From Alphaproteobacteria bacterium (GTDB lineage: Bacteria; Myxococcota_A; UBA796; GCA-2862545), in NCBI GenBank assembly GCA_020632875.1, contig JACKET010000004.1:186001-250000 (forward strand): a DNA stretch of 64,000 nt, written 5' to 3'. Under the pieces are notes generated by a model. That model ran no database searches. It was not told the DNA's origin and was given only the letters and a program-made list of their open reading frames with translations. Made by a program: the position numbers and the translations under genes. Positions 34,334 through 43,320 of the stretch are shown in pieces. Position 1 is the stretch's first letter. Every line of letters starts with the position of its first letter.

Positions 34334-34774
34334 TCACCCGAGTTGTCGAGAATTCTCACGGCGCCGCAGGACCACGAGGCCCCCGAACAGCGCGAAGAGC
34401 CCGACGGCACCGGAGGATCCGGCGCCCGACGCGCACCCGCACCCGTCGGACCACGGCGATCCGCCCTGCTCTCCCGCGAGGTCGGTGGCGGTGCCCGTGA
34501 TGGGCGTCGTCGTGGACCCGGTGTCGCGCGCGGCGGGGCCGGTGTCGGTGTCGGTGTCGGAGTCCGTGTCGGAGTCGGTGTCCGCGTCCGAATCGGAGTC
34601 TGCGTCGGTGTCGGCGTCGCCTCCGGTGTCGCCGCTCCCCCCGCTGTCGAGGAACCACGCCGTGTCGAAGCCCGAGTCGTCGATCCCCGTGCCCCCGGTC
34701 GCCGAGCCGGTGTCGCCGGGCGCCACCCCGGCCAGCGCCGGGAATCCGAACAGCACGAACGCGATGTTGGCCAC
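34334..34774 (-). CDS. Surface protein with Asp/Ser tract and MYXO-CTERM-like tail
   Basis: 146-aa exported protein. GTG 34774 has GGAGGA upstream and gives a short signal (ANIAFVLFGFPALAG). The middle is almost entirely Asp-Thr/Asp-Ser/Gly linker (residues ~50-90). The end reads DGCGCASGAGSS, a hydrophobic helix (AVGLFALFGGLVVLRRRE) and a basic tail, which is the MYXO-CTERM arrangement (Cys motif, TM, Arg cluster) processed by myxosortases. Almost no folded domain remains between signal and sorting tail, so it may be a display stalk or the residue of a larger protein. Same strand as prc, 74 bases upstream of it. Confidence 0.78.
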   Translation of the reverse strand: MANIAFVLFGFPALAGVAPGDTGSATGGTGIDDSGFDTAWFLDSGGSGDTGGDADTDADSDSDADTDSDTDSDTDTDTGPAARDTGSTTTPITGTATDLAGEQGGSPWSDGCGCASGAGSSGAVGLFALFGGLVVLRRRENSRQLG

Positions 34775-34926
34775 CTGTCCTCCGTCTCCGCACGATAACC
34801 CCAAGCGGCCGGCACCCGCAGCGCCGCGCCGCGAAGCGCGCTTCCGACGGAGGCCGGATCGCGCCGTGCCGCGCTCAGCGGTCCCGGTTAGTGGGCCGCT
34901 TCGACCCTGCCCAGGAGAGCCGAGCC

Positions 34927-35697
34927 ATGTCCAAGCTCGCGACCGTCGCCAGCCTCGTCCGCAATGCCGCCCGCTCCGAGACCGACTTCATCCAGACCGT
35001 GGAAGAGGTGTTCGCAGACGGTGACATCGAGCGTGCCGCCGACTTCTTCGATCGCCTCAACATCCCCCGTTCCACGGGCGGCGATGCGCTCGCCGGCGAC
35101 CTGCCCCAGCCCGGCGGCGCCATGATCTCCGTCACGAACTTCGAAGACGAGCAGATCATCGGCAACGGCATCCAGCGCTACCTCGACCGCCACGAGCGCA
35201 AGCTCAAGTGGCACGCCACGCACCCGAGCCTCGAGGGCGCCGAGAACGTCCTCCTGCTGTTCCGCGAGGCCATGTTCGTCACGGCCCTGCGCCTCCGCCG
35301 CCTGCAGGCCCTGCTCGACAAGACCGACGAGCTCACCGTCGTGCAGTGGGCCATCAGCCGCGAGCTGATGAACCGCAGCTACCTGTCGTTCCGCAACTAC
35401 CTCAACCTCACCGCGGGCGAGTGGATCGACGCGATGAACGGCGCGGTCCCGCGCGACGACCTGGCCGACAAGCTGGGCACGTTCTACGAGCTCATCGACC
35501 GCCACATCCGCGACCTCGAGGATGCCCGGTCCCGCATCGAGGATCGCCGTCAGGAGATCACGGTCCTGCCCGAGGGCTTCCCGCCCGTGAAGCCCCCGAA
35601 CTACTTCGGCGGCGACCTGATGGGCCGTGGCCCGTGGAAGCAGTTCTGGAACAACCTCAACGCCCGCGCGCACCACTTCCGCGAGAGCGTCGGTTAG
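34927..35697 (+). CDS. Unrecognised all-helical soluble protein
   Basis: 256-aa protein, no signal peptide or TM. Predicted to be nearly all alpha-helical (VRNAARSETDFIQTVEEVFADGDIERAADFFDRL; EAMFVTALRLRRLQALLDKTDEL), ending in a Pro-rich segment and a Trp-rich tail (GPWKQFWNNL). I do not recognise a family. ATG 34927 is supported by AGGAG upstream; a GTG at 34891 is in frame but has no ribosome site. It stands alone, divergent from the MYXO-CTERM-like gene. Codon use is like its neighbours. Confidence 0.72.
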   Translation: MSKLATVASLVRNAARSETDFIQTVEEVFADGDIERAADFFDRLNIPRSTGGDALAGDLPQPGGAMISVTNFEDEQIIGNGIQRYLDRHERKLKWHATHPSLEGAENVLLLFREAMFVTALRLRRLQALLDKTDELTVVQWAISRELMNRSYLSFRNYLNLTAGEWIDAMNGAVPRDDLADKLGTFYELIDRHIRDLEDARSRIEDRRQEITVLPEGFPPVKPPNYFGGDLMGRGPWKQFWNNLNARAHHFRESVG

Positions 35698-35724
35698 TCC
35701 AATACCGACCGACGGGAGGGCCCC

Positions 35725-36240
35725 ATGGCCAGGAAACCTGCGGGCGCTCCCGCCATCATGCTCATCGTCTCGGGGGTCTTCGGCCTGATCTACGCGGTCG
35801 GCTACTTCCTGTGGACGCTGTGGCCGCTCGGCTGGGGCATCCTGGTCATCGTCGCGAACATCGACAAGCACGGGTTCAGCAGCGAGACCCTCACGAACAG
35901 CCTGCTGTTCCTGTCGATGCCGTTCCTCCAGCTGTTGATGTTCTTCTTCACCGTGATCACCGCGGCGATCACGATGTTCGCGGGCGTCCGGTTCCGGCAG
36001 TGGCGCAGCCCCGGGCTCGTGTGGCTCGGCATCGTGTGCTCGCTCGCCACACCCGTCGTCGGGGCGGTCGCGAACAGCGCGTCGATGTTCAACTGCGGCA
36101 CGGTCGGCGCGGGCATCTTCGGGTGCCTCATGGGCAACGTCGGCACCATCCCGATCTTCGTGGTCGGGCTCGTCGCGAGCATCCTCGGCGCGGTCACGAT
36201 GTTCGGCGACGCCGCCAACAACTTCGACGCGGCCGACTGA
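35725..36240 (+). CDS. Four-TM membrane protein
   Basis: 171-aa inner-membrane protein with four predicted TM helices (IMLIVSGVFGLIYAVGYFLW, LFLSMPFLQLLMFFFTVITAAITMF, LVWLGIVCSLATPVVGAVAN, TIPIFVVGLVASILGAVTMF). No motif I recognise; similar small proteins are common in myxobacteria. GGGAGG lies 5 bases before the ATG. It is followed after 3 bases by the DUF2752 gene, so the two form a membrane-protein operon. Confidence 0.75.
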   Translation: MARKPAGAPAIMLIVSGVFGLIYAVGYFLWTLWPLGWGILVIVANIDKHGFSSETLTNSLLFLSMPFLQLLMFFFTVITAAITMFAGVRFRQWRSPGLVWLGIVCSLATPVVGAVANSASMFNCGTVGAGIFGCLMGNVGTIPIFVVGLVASILGAVTMFGDAANNFDAAD

Positions 36241-36243
36241 CGC

Positions 36244-36717
36244 ATGGCCGGCCGTCTCGATCGGCTGGAGTCTGCGCTCGATCGCGCGGGGCGCGCGATG
36301 ATGTCGTGGTGGGTGTGGCCCGCCGTGCTCACCTTCGCCGGCGCGCTCGCCCTGGCCGCCGCCCTCACGTGCTACCCGGTCGAGAACGACGTGCACGCGT
36401 TCGGCTACGACCTGATGGGGCCGTGCGAGTTCCGCGAGATCAACGGCCAGCCGTGCGCGTCGTGCGGGATGACGCGCAGCTGGGTGTGGGCCGCGCGGGG
36501 CCACGTGCTCACCGCGCTCCGGTACAACATCGCCGGCACCCTGCTGTTCTTCGGACTCGTCGCGGGCGGCGTGGTCGGTGTCGCGCGGCTCGTGACGCGG
36601 AACAAAGACCTGCTACGGCTGCACTGGGCCGCCAGCGGCACCCTCGTCACCGGGTGGGTCGTGCTCTACGCCGTCACCTGGGCCTTCCGCCTGGCCGGGC
36701 TCTACCCGCTCGACTGA
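36244..36717 (+). CDS. DUF2752 membrane protein
   Basis: 157-aa protein with three TM segments. The family hallmark, a CPxCGMTRA-like motif, is present as GQPCASCGMTRSW (~70-82) between the first two TM helices; the two Cys could bind metal or form a disulfide. Function of DUF2752 is unknown. It starts 3 bases after the four-TM gene. The last 105 bases overlap, in the opposite direction, the 3' end of the next gene on the reverse strand. Confidence 0.88.
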   Translation: MAGRLDRLESALDRAGRAMMSWWVWPAVLTFAGALALAAALTCYPVENDVHAFGYDLMGPCEFREINGQPCASCGMTRSWVWAARGHVLTALRYNIAGTLLFFGLVAGGVVGVARLVTRNKDLLRLHWAASGTLVTGWVVLYAVTWAFRLAGLYPLD

Positions 36718-37290
36718 CGCGCCCTCCACGACCACCTCGCGGATGCACGCCGGGCCGCCTTCGACCTCGAGCGCCTCGAGCTGGAGGAACTCCACCGACG
36801 GGAGGTCGACGTCGACGACCGCGGACCCCTCGCCCGCGGGCGCGTGCAGCACGACCGTGACGATGTCGCGGCGGTCGCTCGTGAGCTTCGCCTTCGTCCA
36901 CGCGCCGTTCCCGTCGGCATCGGCGAGGCCGAGGTGGAGCCGGTGGACGTCGTGGAGCCCGGGGAGCGCGAGCGAGACGCGCTGACCCACGCCGCCGACC
37001 CCGCACCACGCGGTCGCAGGATCGCCGTCGGTGGCGAGCTCCGCGACGAGCACGCGGTCGCCGCGCGTGGCTTCGGTGCTCGCCTGGGCGCGGACCCGGA
37101 TCGGATCGCACGGCGCGTCGCACGGCTCGACCTCGGCGCCCCACGGCGTGGCGTGGACCGTCTTCACCACGCCATCCCGCTCGGGCAGCCGCGGAGCCGG
37201 CGGCGCGGGCTCCGCGGGTGGCGCGGGCTCGGGTGCGGGACGAGGAGCCGGCGGGGGCCCGGAGCAGGCGAAGAAGACGACCATCCACAT
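36613..37290 (-). CDS. Lipoprotein with a NADase-type glycan-binding-like domain
   Basis: 225-aa predicted lipoprotein: signal MWMVVFFACSG with lipobox FFAC, a Pro/Ala-rich stalk (~12-40), then a discoidin-like beta domain. The domain's landmarks LATDGDPATAWCGVGG, GQRVSLALPG, VHRLHLGLADADGNGAWTKAKL and CIREVVVEG resemble the NADase-type glycan-binding domain (DGDPxTAW, nGY...R motifs). The C-terminal ~35 residues (GQAEGPGDGVEHDPP) are low-complexity and read antisense to DUF2752, so the stop seems to have drifted into the neighbour. Starts 22 bases from the divergent selD fusion. Confidence 0.65.
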   Translation of the reverse strand: MWMVVFFACSGPPPAPRPAPEPAPPAEPAPPAPRLPERDGVVKTVHATPWGAEVEPCDAPCDPIRVRAQASTEATRGDRVLVAELATDGDPATAWCGVGGVGQRVSLALPGLHDVHRLHLGLADADGNGAWTKAKLTSDRRDIVTVVLHAPAGEGSAVVDVDLPSVEFLQLEALEVEGGPACIREVVVEGASVERVEPGQAEGPGDGVEHDPPGDEGAAGGPVQP

Positions 37291-37312
37291 GCCGCACACG
37301 GTATCAGGGAGC

Positions 37313-39463
37313 ATGCGCGAGCTGGTGCTCATCGGTGGCGGCCACAGCCACGTCCAGATCCTGCGGCAGCACGGGATGCGGCCCTTCGACGCCCGCATCA
37401 CGCTCGTCGTGGACGATCCAGTCGCCGTGTACTCGGGGATGGTGCCGGGCCTCGTCGCGGGCCAGTATGCGGCTCACGAGCTGGAGATCGACGTGCGCCC
37501 CCTGGCGCGTCGGGCGGGTGCCCGCGTGATCGTGGCCCGGGCGGAGCGCGTGGACGCGGCCGCGAAGCAGGTGCACCTCGCGGGACGCCCGCCGCTGCGG
37601 TACGACCTCGCGAGCATCAACGTCGGGGCCACGGTGGCGGGCACCGACACGCCCGGTGTCCGCGAGCACGCCCTGCCCACGCGGCCCATCGCGCGGCTCG
37701 TGCGCGAGCTCGACGCGCGGCTCGAGACCCTCGGCGAGGCGCCCCGCATCGTCGTGGTCGGCGCCGGGGCCGGCGGGATCGAGCTCGCGTTCTGCCTCGA
37801 CGCGCGCCTGCGGGCCGCGGGGCGGGCGCCCTCGGTCACCCTGGTGTTCGCGTCCGACCGCGTGCTGCCCGACCGGCATCCGCGGATCGCCGACGCCGTG
37901 CGGAAGGCCGCCGAGACGCGGGGTATCGCGCTGCGTCCGGGCACACGGGTCCTCTCGGTCGGGGCGGATCGCGTGGACCTCGATGGCGGCGCCGTGCTGG
38001 AGGCCGATCTCACGGTGTGGGTCGCGGGGGCCTGGCCCCATGGGCTCGGCCAGGCGAGCGGCCTGCCCACCGACGACCGCGGCTACATCCGGGTCGAGGA
38101 CACCCTCGAGGTGGAGGGCTGCGCCGACCTGTTCGCGGTGGGCGACTGCGCCGTGCCGCGCTCGTGGCCCGACATCCCCAAGGCCGGCGTGTACGCGGTG
38201 CGCGAGGGCCCGGTCCTCGCCGACAACCTGCGCGCGAAGCTCGCTGCCACGGGCCTCTCGCGGTACCGCCCGCAGTCCGACTTCTTCGGAATCCTGAACC
38301 TCGGCGACGGCACGGCCATCGGGATGAAGTGGGGCGTTCCGGTGTCCGGGGCCGCCGTCTTCACCTGGAAGGACCGCATCGACCGCCAGTTCATGGACCG
38401 CTTCCAGGTGCTGGACCCGCAAGGCACGCCGGCGCCGGCCTTCCTGAAGGGCATGCCGCCGATGCCCGAGATGGAGATGGTGTGCGGGGGCTGCGCGGCG
38501 AAGGTCGGCCAGACGCCGCTCACCCGGGCCCTCGCGCGCCTGCCGGCCGCTCCGCCCCGCGCAGACGTGGTGATCGGGCCCGAGCAGGCCGACGACGTCG
38601 TCGCGTGGCGCGCGGGCGACCAGCTGGTCGTGCAGAACGTCGACGCGTTCACCGCGTTCACCGACGACCCCTACCTCGTGGGCGTCGCGGCCGGGCACAA
38701 CGCGACCAGCGACCTCTACGCCAAGGGCATCGACCCCACGCACGCCATGGCGTACGTCCAGATCCCGGAGGACGAAGACCCTGAGGAGGCCCTGTTCCAG
38801 GTGATGTCCGGCCTTCGTGCGGCCCTCGACCCCGACGGCGTGGCGCTGCTCGGCGGGCACACGCTGCTCGGCGAGAAGCTCGTCGTCGGCCTGGCGGTCA
38901 CCGCCGTCACCGGCGCCACGCCATGGCCGCTGGATGGCGCGCGCCCCGGGGATGCCCTGGTGCTCACCCGTCCGCTCGGCACGGGCGTGCTGTTCCACGC
39001 CGACATGGCGGGGCGTGCGCCCGGCCGGGCCGTGCAGGCCGCCCTCGCCGAGATGACGAAGGGCAACGGCCCCGCGTCGCGCGCGCTGCGCGAGGTCGAG
39101 GTGCACGCCGCGACCGACGTCACGGGCTTCGGGCTCGGCCGGCACCTCGCCGAGGTCCTGCAGGCGTCGAGGGTCTCGGCGACCCTCGAGGTCACCGCGC
39201 TGCCCGCGTACCCCGGCGTGCTGGCCCTGCTCGCGAGCGGCGAGCGCAGCACGTTCCACGACGAGAACCGCAGCCTGCTCAAGGCGCTCCGCGTCGACAC
39301 CGAGGCCGGGATGCACCCGGCGTTCGAGCTGCTCTTCGACCCGCAGACCTGCGGCGGCCTGCTCGTCGCCACCCCCGAGCCCGAGCGCGTTCCGGGCGTC
39401 CGCATCGGCACGGTCACCGAGCCCCGCGACGACGGCGCCGTGTTCGAGGTCGTGGCCCGATAG
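37313..39463 (+). CDS. selD: NADH dehydrogenase-like / selenide water dikinase (SelD) fusion
   Basis: 716-aa two-domain protein. Residues ~1-375 are a pyridine-nucleotide-disulfide oxidoreductase of the NDH-2 type: FAD loop IGGGHSHVQILR, NAD loop VVVGAGAGGIELAF, and second FAD motif DLFAVGDCAVP. Residues ~385-716 are SelD, which makes selenophosphate from selenide and ATP. The active-site segment is VCGGCAAKVG (~388-397) with the catalytic Cys and Lys. It is followed by DDVVAWRAGDQLVVQNVD, the family's GHT (LLGGHTLLG), DVTGFGLGRHL and DPQTCGGLLVA. The fusion is known from cyanobacteria and other groups. It implies selenocysteine or selenouridine use; no other sel gene is here. The COG0523 GTPase follows after 9 bases. 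Confidence 0.94.
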   Translation: MRELVLIGGGHSHVQILRQHGMRPFDARITLVVDDPVAVYSGMVPGLVAGQYAAHELEIDVRPLARRAGARVIVARAERVDAAAKQVHLAGRPPLRYDLASINVGATVAGTDTPGVREHALPTRPIARLVRELDARLETLGEAPRIVVVGAGAGGIELAFCLDARLRAAGRAPSVTLVFASDRVLPDRHPRIADAVRKAAETRGIALRPGTRVLSVGADRVDLDGGAVLEADLTVWVAGAWPHGLGQASGLPTDDRGYIRVEDTLEVEGCADLFAVGDCAVPRSWPDIPKAGVYAVREGPVLADNLRAKLAATGLSRYRPQSDFFGILNLGDGTAIGMKWGVPVSGAAVFTWKDRIDRQFMDRFQVLDPQGTPAPAFLKGMPPMPEMEMVCGGCAAKVGQTPLTRALARLPAAPPRADVVIGPEQADDVVAWRAGDQLVVQNVDAFTAFTDDPYLVGVAAGHNATSDLYAKGIDPTHAMAYVQIPEDEDPEEALFQVMSGLRAALDPDGVALLGGHTLLGEKLVVGLAVTAVTGATPWPLDGARPGDALVLTRPLGTGVLFHADMAGRAPGRAVQAALAEMTKGNGPASRALREVEVHAATDVTGFGLGRHLAEVLQASRVSATLEVTALPAYPGVLALLASGERSTFHDENRSLLKALRVDTEAGMHPAFELLFDPQTCGGLLVATPEPERVPGVRIGTVTEPRDDGAVFEVVAR

Positions 39464-39472
39464 ACTGGCGGC

Positions 39473-40405
39473 ATGCAGATCCCCGTGACCGTCGTCACCG
39501 GCTTCCTCGGCACCGGGAAGACCTCCGCCATCCTGTCGGCCTTCGCGCACCGCCCCGAGGGCGAGCGGTGGGCCGTGATCGTCAACGAGTTCGGCGAGAT
39601 CGGCATCGATGGCGCCATCCTCGAAGGCTCCGGCGTGGCCGTGAAGGAGATCCCGGGCGGCTGCATCTGCTGCACGGCCGGGGTCGCGCTGCGCTTCGGG
39701 CTCGTCGAGATCCTGCGCACCCAGAAGCCCGACCGCCTGTTCATCGAGCCCACGGGCCTCGCCGACCCCGCGTCGATCGTCGACCTGCTGCGGCAGCCCG
39801 GCATCCGCGACCACGTCGTGCCACGCGCCACGATCGGGCTCGTCGACCCGCGTCACCTCGCCGACCCGCGGTACACCACGCACGACGTGTGGAACGCGCA
39901 GGTCGCCCTGTGCGACGTGCTGGTCGGGGGATTCGCGGACGTCACGTCCCCGGCGGACGACGCGGCGTTCGAGGCCTTCGCCGAGGCGCTCTGGCCGCCG
40001 AAGGTCCGCGTGGCCCGGCGCTCCGGCACGATCGACGCCGAGTGGCTCGACCTCGACCCCTACCCGCGCAACGTCGAGCACACGCACCACCACGACGCGC
40101 ACGAGAACACCGCCGGCTGGGTCTACCCCCGCCTCGCGGTGTTCGACATCGAGGCCGTGACCGAGGCGCTGCAGGCCCTCATCCGCCCCAACCCGCTCGT
40201 CCCGGAGGGCCTGCTGCGCGTGAAGGGCATCTTCCGCGTGCCCGGCCGGTGGCTGCTCGTGCAGGGCACGCCGACCACGCTCCAGACCACCCCCATCCGG
40301 TGGCGGCGCGACAGCCGCGTCGAGTTCATCTCCTCCGGCGAGGCCGACTGGGACGCCGTGGGCGAGCGCCTGAAGGCCTGCATCACTGCAGGCGCTGGCG
40401 GATGA
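39473..40405 (+). CDS. COG0523/CobW-family GTPase
   Basis: 310-aa G3E-family metallochaperone-type GTPase. Walker A GFLGTGKT (10-17), switch region NEFGEIGIDG, the metal-binding GGCICC (Cys64, 66, 67), IEPTGLADP, and a His-rich stretch HTHHHDAHE (~204-212) before the CobW C-terminal domain (~220-305). Members insert or store Zn, Ni, Co or Fe. Being 9 bases after the SelD fusion, it may serve selenium or thiol-metal handling; I infer this only from context. No Zur or cobalamin-synthesis gene is adjacent. Its 3' end overlaps the convergent next gene by 23 bases. Confidence 0.93.
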   Translation: MQIPVTVVTGFLGTGKTSAILSAFAHRPEGERWAVIVNEFGEIGIDGAILEGSGVAVKEIPGGCICCTAGVALRFGLVEILRTQKPDRLFIEPTGLADPASIVDLLRQPGIRDHVVPRATIGLVDPRHLADPRYTTHDVWNAQVALCDVLVGGFADVTSPADDAAFEAFAEALWPPKVRVARRSGTIDAEWLDLDPYPRNVEHTHHHDAHENTAGWVYPRLAVFDIEAVTEALQALIRPNPLVPEGLLRVKGIFRVPGRWLLVQGTPTTLQTTPIRWRRDSRVEFISSGEADWDAVGERLKACITAGAGG

Positions 40406-42473
40406 AGGCCCAATAGCGCTCGGTCTCGGTGAGATCGCGCGTACGGGCCCCGTCGTCGCGCTCCTGTGCATCGCGCAGCGTCATCAGGCGATTCCACGCG
40501 ACGTCCGCGATACCGGCGGCCGCGGCGCCCTCCGAGTCCCGCAGCCATGCCACCAGGGCGTCGATGCCCGCCTGCCCGGCCCGCTCCCACAGCCCGTCTC
40601 CGCGGACCGACGCCGCCTCGTGGTCGGCGACGAGGCGCTCCATGCGTCCGACCTCGCCCGCGAGCAGCGCCTGGACCGGCTCCCGCGCGCGCTCCTCCTC
40701 GATCGCGAGGCGGTCGCGCAGGGCCTCCATCGCGGCACGCGCGCGGTCGATGTCCGCGATCAGCCCGTCCTCGCGGGACCAGTCGAGGGCCGGGTCGGCG
40801 AGCGACCGCTGGGCGCGGAGCCGATCCCGCGCCGTCGCGAGATCCGCGACGAGCGACGCGGGGAGCGCGGGACCGCGCCGCTCCGCCTCGAGGGCGCGCA
40901 CCGCTGCATCGGCGCTGTCCAGGGCGGCCGGGTCCACGGCCTCGCCGTCCCGCACGGCCGCCCGCAGGCGCCGCTGCTCGGCCCGCGCCAGGGCGACGCG
41001 CCCGGTGAGCTCCTCGCGCTGCCCCGCCACGCGAACGGACCACGCGTCCGCCAGCTCGAGCTCGGCCCCGAGGTCGGCGAGGTCCCGCCGGGACGGGCCC
41101 CGCTCCCGGCCGAGCCGCTCGACCTGGAGCCCGAGCGCGACCACCTCCAGCCCGACCATGGCGTCGATCTCCGCGTCGACGGCGCGTCGGATCTGCTGGT
41201 AGCGCCCGAGGACCGGGCTCGACCGGAGGATCGACTGCAGCTCCGCCACCAGCGCCTGGCAGGCCTCGAGCTCCTCGCGCTGCCGACCGAGCTCGCGCTC
41301 CACAGCGAGGGCCCGGGCGAGCTCGCCGTCCCGGACGAGCCGTTCGAGCGCCCAGCGCGGGGGCTGGTCCTCGCGGCCCTCGTACCGATCGAGCTGTTCG
41401 AGCAGGGCTTTCGTGTCCTCGTCGCGCAGGTCCAGCCCGCCGATCCGCTCGCGGACCCCGCCGAGGTCGTCGGAGGCCCGCAGGTACGTCTCCTCGGCGG
41501 CATCCAGCAGCCCGTCGACGAAGAACACGTGGCCCGACAGCACCCGTGTGCGCCCGACGAACGGGTGGAGCGGGTTCACGCGGCGGAACCGCTCCAGGGC
41601 GTCGAGCGCGGCCAGGTGCTCGCCGGACCGGATCCACGCCCAGGCGATCTCCTCCTGCGCCTCGGCCAGCACGGGCGATTCGTCGGGGATCCGCAGGTAC
41701 CAGAGGCTCGCTTCGGTGGCTTCGCCCTGCTCGAGCAGGATGCGGGCGACACCGAGCCGCGCGAGGTCCTGCGCCCACGCCTCGGTGCTCGAAGAGGCCG
41801 TGAATCCGTCGAGCGCGGCGAGCTTCTCGCGGGCCGCGTCGACCCGGCCGCTCCGCAGATCGACGACGGCCATCAGGTACCGCGACCGCACGTACCAGCC
41901 CGAGGTCTCGGGCACGCCGGCCAGCACCTCGGCCGCGGCATCGAGCTCGCCGAGCGCGTAGCGGGCCCGCCCGAGGGTGTACGTCAGGCGCGTGTCGGTC
42001 CGCATCCGCTCCGCGGCGAGCGCGCGCTCGTAGGCCTCGCGGAACGCGGCGGGCGGCCCGTGCTCGGCCCGCAGCAGCACGAGCTGCTCCAGCGCGTCGT
42101 TCCGGAACGGGTGCGCGGAGTCGCGGCTGATCGCGTCGAGCTCCGCGGCCGCCATGTCGACGAAGCCCGCCTGGGACAGGCTGTCGGCGAGGTACCACTC
42201 GCTGTCGTCGAGCAGCACGCCCTCGGTCGTGCCGAGGCTCGTGAGGACGAAGAAGCCCGTGGCCGCGCTCGTCCAGTCCTGGAGGAGCCAGGCGTACAGG
42301 GCCTCCTCGTAGAGGTCCTCGGCCCGCTTCCGCCCCGCCACGCCGCCCTCTTCGGCCACGACCCGCTCGAGGTCGGCCTGCCGGGCCTTCGCCTCGAGCA
42401 TCCGGGCCTCCGCCTCCCGGAGCGGGCCCGCGGGCCCGGCGGCGATGGCGATTCCGAGGACGACGCACAGCAT
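40383..42473 (-). CDS. Secreted helical repeat (TPR-like) and coiled-coil protein
   Basis: 696-aa protein with a signal peptide (MLCVVLGIAIAAGPAG). Residues ~45-330 form TPR-like helix pairs (AEDLYEEALYAWLLQDWTSAATGF, TLGRARYALGELDAAAEVLA, EIAWAWIRSGEHLAALDALERF). From ~350 to the end the protein is almost continuous charged helix with coiled-coil character (ERELGRQREELEACQALVAELQSI; ARAEQRRLRAAV). Probably a periplasmic scaffold; similar proteins accompany gliding or polysaccharide machines in myxobacteria, but no partner is identifiable here. The ATG is 28 bases from the thioesterase stop. Confidence 0.82.
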   Translation of the reverse strand: MLCVVLGIAIAAGPAGPLREAEARMLEAKARQADLERVVAEEGGVAGRKRAEDLYEEALYAWLLQDWTSAATGFFVLTSLGTTEGVLLDDSEWYLADSLSQAGFVDMAAAELDAISRDSAHPFRNDALEQLVLLRAEHGPPAAFREAYERALAAERMRTDTRLTYTLGRARYALGELDAAAEVLAGVPETSGWYVRSRYLMAVVDLRSGRVDAAREKLAALDGFTASSSTEAWAQDLARLGVARILLEQGEATEASLWYLRIPDESPVLAEAQEEIAWAWIRSGEHLAALDALERFRRVNPLHPFVGRTRVLSGHVFFVDGLLDAAEETYLRASDDLGGVRERIGGLDLRDEDTKALLEQLDRYEGREDQPPRWALERLVRDGELARALAVERELGRQREELEACQALVAELQSILRSSPVLGRYQQIRRAVDAEIDAMVGLEVVALGLQVERLGRERGPSRRDLADLGAELELADAWSVRVAGQREELTGRVALARAEQRRLRAAVRDGEAVDPAALDSADAAVRALEAERRGPALPASLVADLATARDRLRAQRSLADPALDWSREDGLIADIDRARAAMEALRDRLAIEEERAREPVQALLAGEVGRMERLVADHEAASVRGDGLWERAGQAGIDALVAWLRDSEGAAAAGIADVAWNRLMTLRDAQERDDGARTRDLTETERYWAFIRQRLQ

Positions 42474-42501
42474 GCAGGCGCCACTGTAGCCAATCGGAGC
42501 G

Positions 42502-43320
42502 CTACCGGAGCAACGCCACCAGCTGGTGCCCCGTTCCCACGAGCCGGCCGTCGGCGTCCCACACCGCGTTGCGCTGGTGACTGTAGCCGTCGCGCGTCAG
42601 ATCGCTCTCGTTGCGGCACCGGTACCAGCCGCCCCCGCCCGGTGTTTCCACGGGGAACGGCCGGGCGAGCTGGAAGTGGATCGCGACCGACGTGACCGGG
42701 CGGAGGCGCGCGAGCGTCGGGAGCACGGCGAGCGGCCAGCAGTCGAGCAGCGCCAGCGCCAGCGCGGTGCTGAGCGGCTCGGGCTCGCGGCAGCGCAGCC
42801 AGCCCTCGGTGACCGCGTCGCGCTCACCGGAGAACGGCACCCCGCGCGCGAACCGGAACTCGAAGTGCTCGGTGAACGCCGGCACGGGCGGGTGCCTCCG
42901 CACACCGGCGACCTCGCCGGGCTCGGGGCCGGTCATCTCGGGGAGCAGCTCGGGAGCGCCCATCGCGGGGAACGTGACGACGTCGAAGTCGGCGTCCGAC
43001 ACCCGCGGCGCGCCGAGGGTCGCCGTGGCCAGCGCGACCGCCTTGCCCTCGCGCTCCATGCGCGCCGACACGAACGTCAGCGCCGTGCCCTGGCGCTCGA
43101 CGCCCGCGATCGCGTCGAGCGGACCGGGCTCCGCGGGGGCACACAGGTGGAGCGACAGCGCGCGGAGGGGTCGGCCCGGCGCCACACGCTCGGCCGCTAC
43201 GCCCAGCGCGGCGGCGACGAGCCCGCCGTACGCCCCGGGACCCTGGTTCCAGCTCGCGTCGAACGCCCCCCGGAACCGGCCGGGGCCCACCTCTGCGAAG
43301 GCGGCGAGGTCGCCGATCAC
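42502..43320 (-). CDS. Acyl-CoA thioesterase-family (double hot-dog) protein
   Basis: 272-aa cytoplasmic protein of the TesB/4HBT_3 type. The first hot-dog half has GAYGGLVAAALGVAAE, LSLHLCAPAEPGPLD and GTALTFVSARMEREG; the second half (~140-272) has FEFRFARGV, STALALALLDCWPLAVLP and HFQLARPFP. Such proteins hydrolyse acyl-CoAs; specificity cannot be read. It starts with GTG overlapping the stop of sufE (GTGA), although the two functions are unrelated. Confidence 0.85.
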   Translation of the reverse strand: MIGDLAAFAEVGPGRFRGAFDASWNQGPGAYGGLVAAALGVAAERVAPGRPLRALSLHLCAPAEPGPLDAIAGVERQGTALTFVSARMEREGKAVALATATLGAPRVSDADFDVVTFPAMGAPELLPEMTGPEPGEVAGVRRHPPVPAFTEHFEFRFARGVPFSGERDAVTEGWLRCREPEPLSTALALALLDCWPLAVLPTLARLRPVTSVAIHFQLARPFPVETPGGGGWYRCRNESDLTRDGYSHQRNAVWDADGRLVGTGHQLVALLR

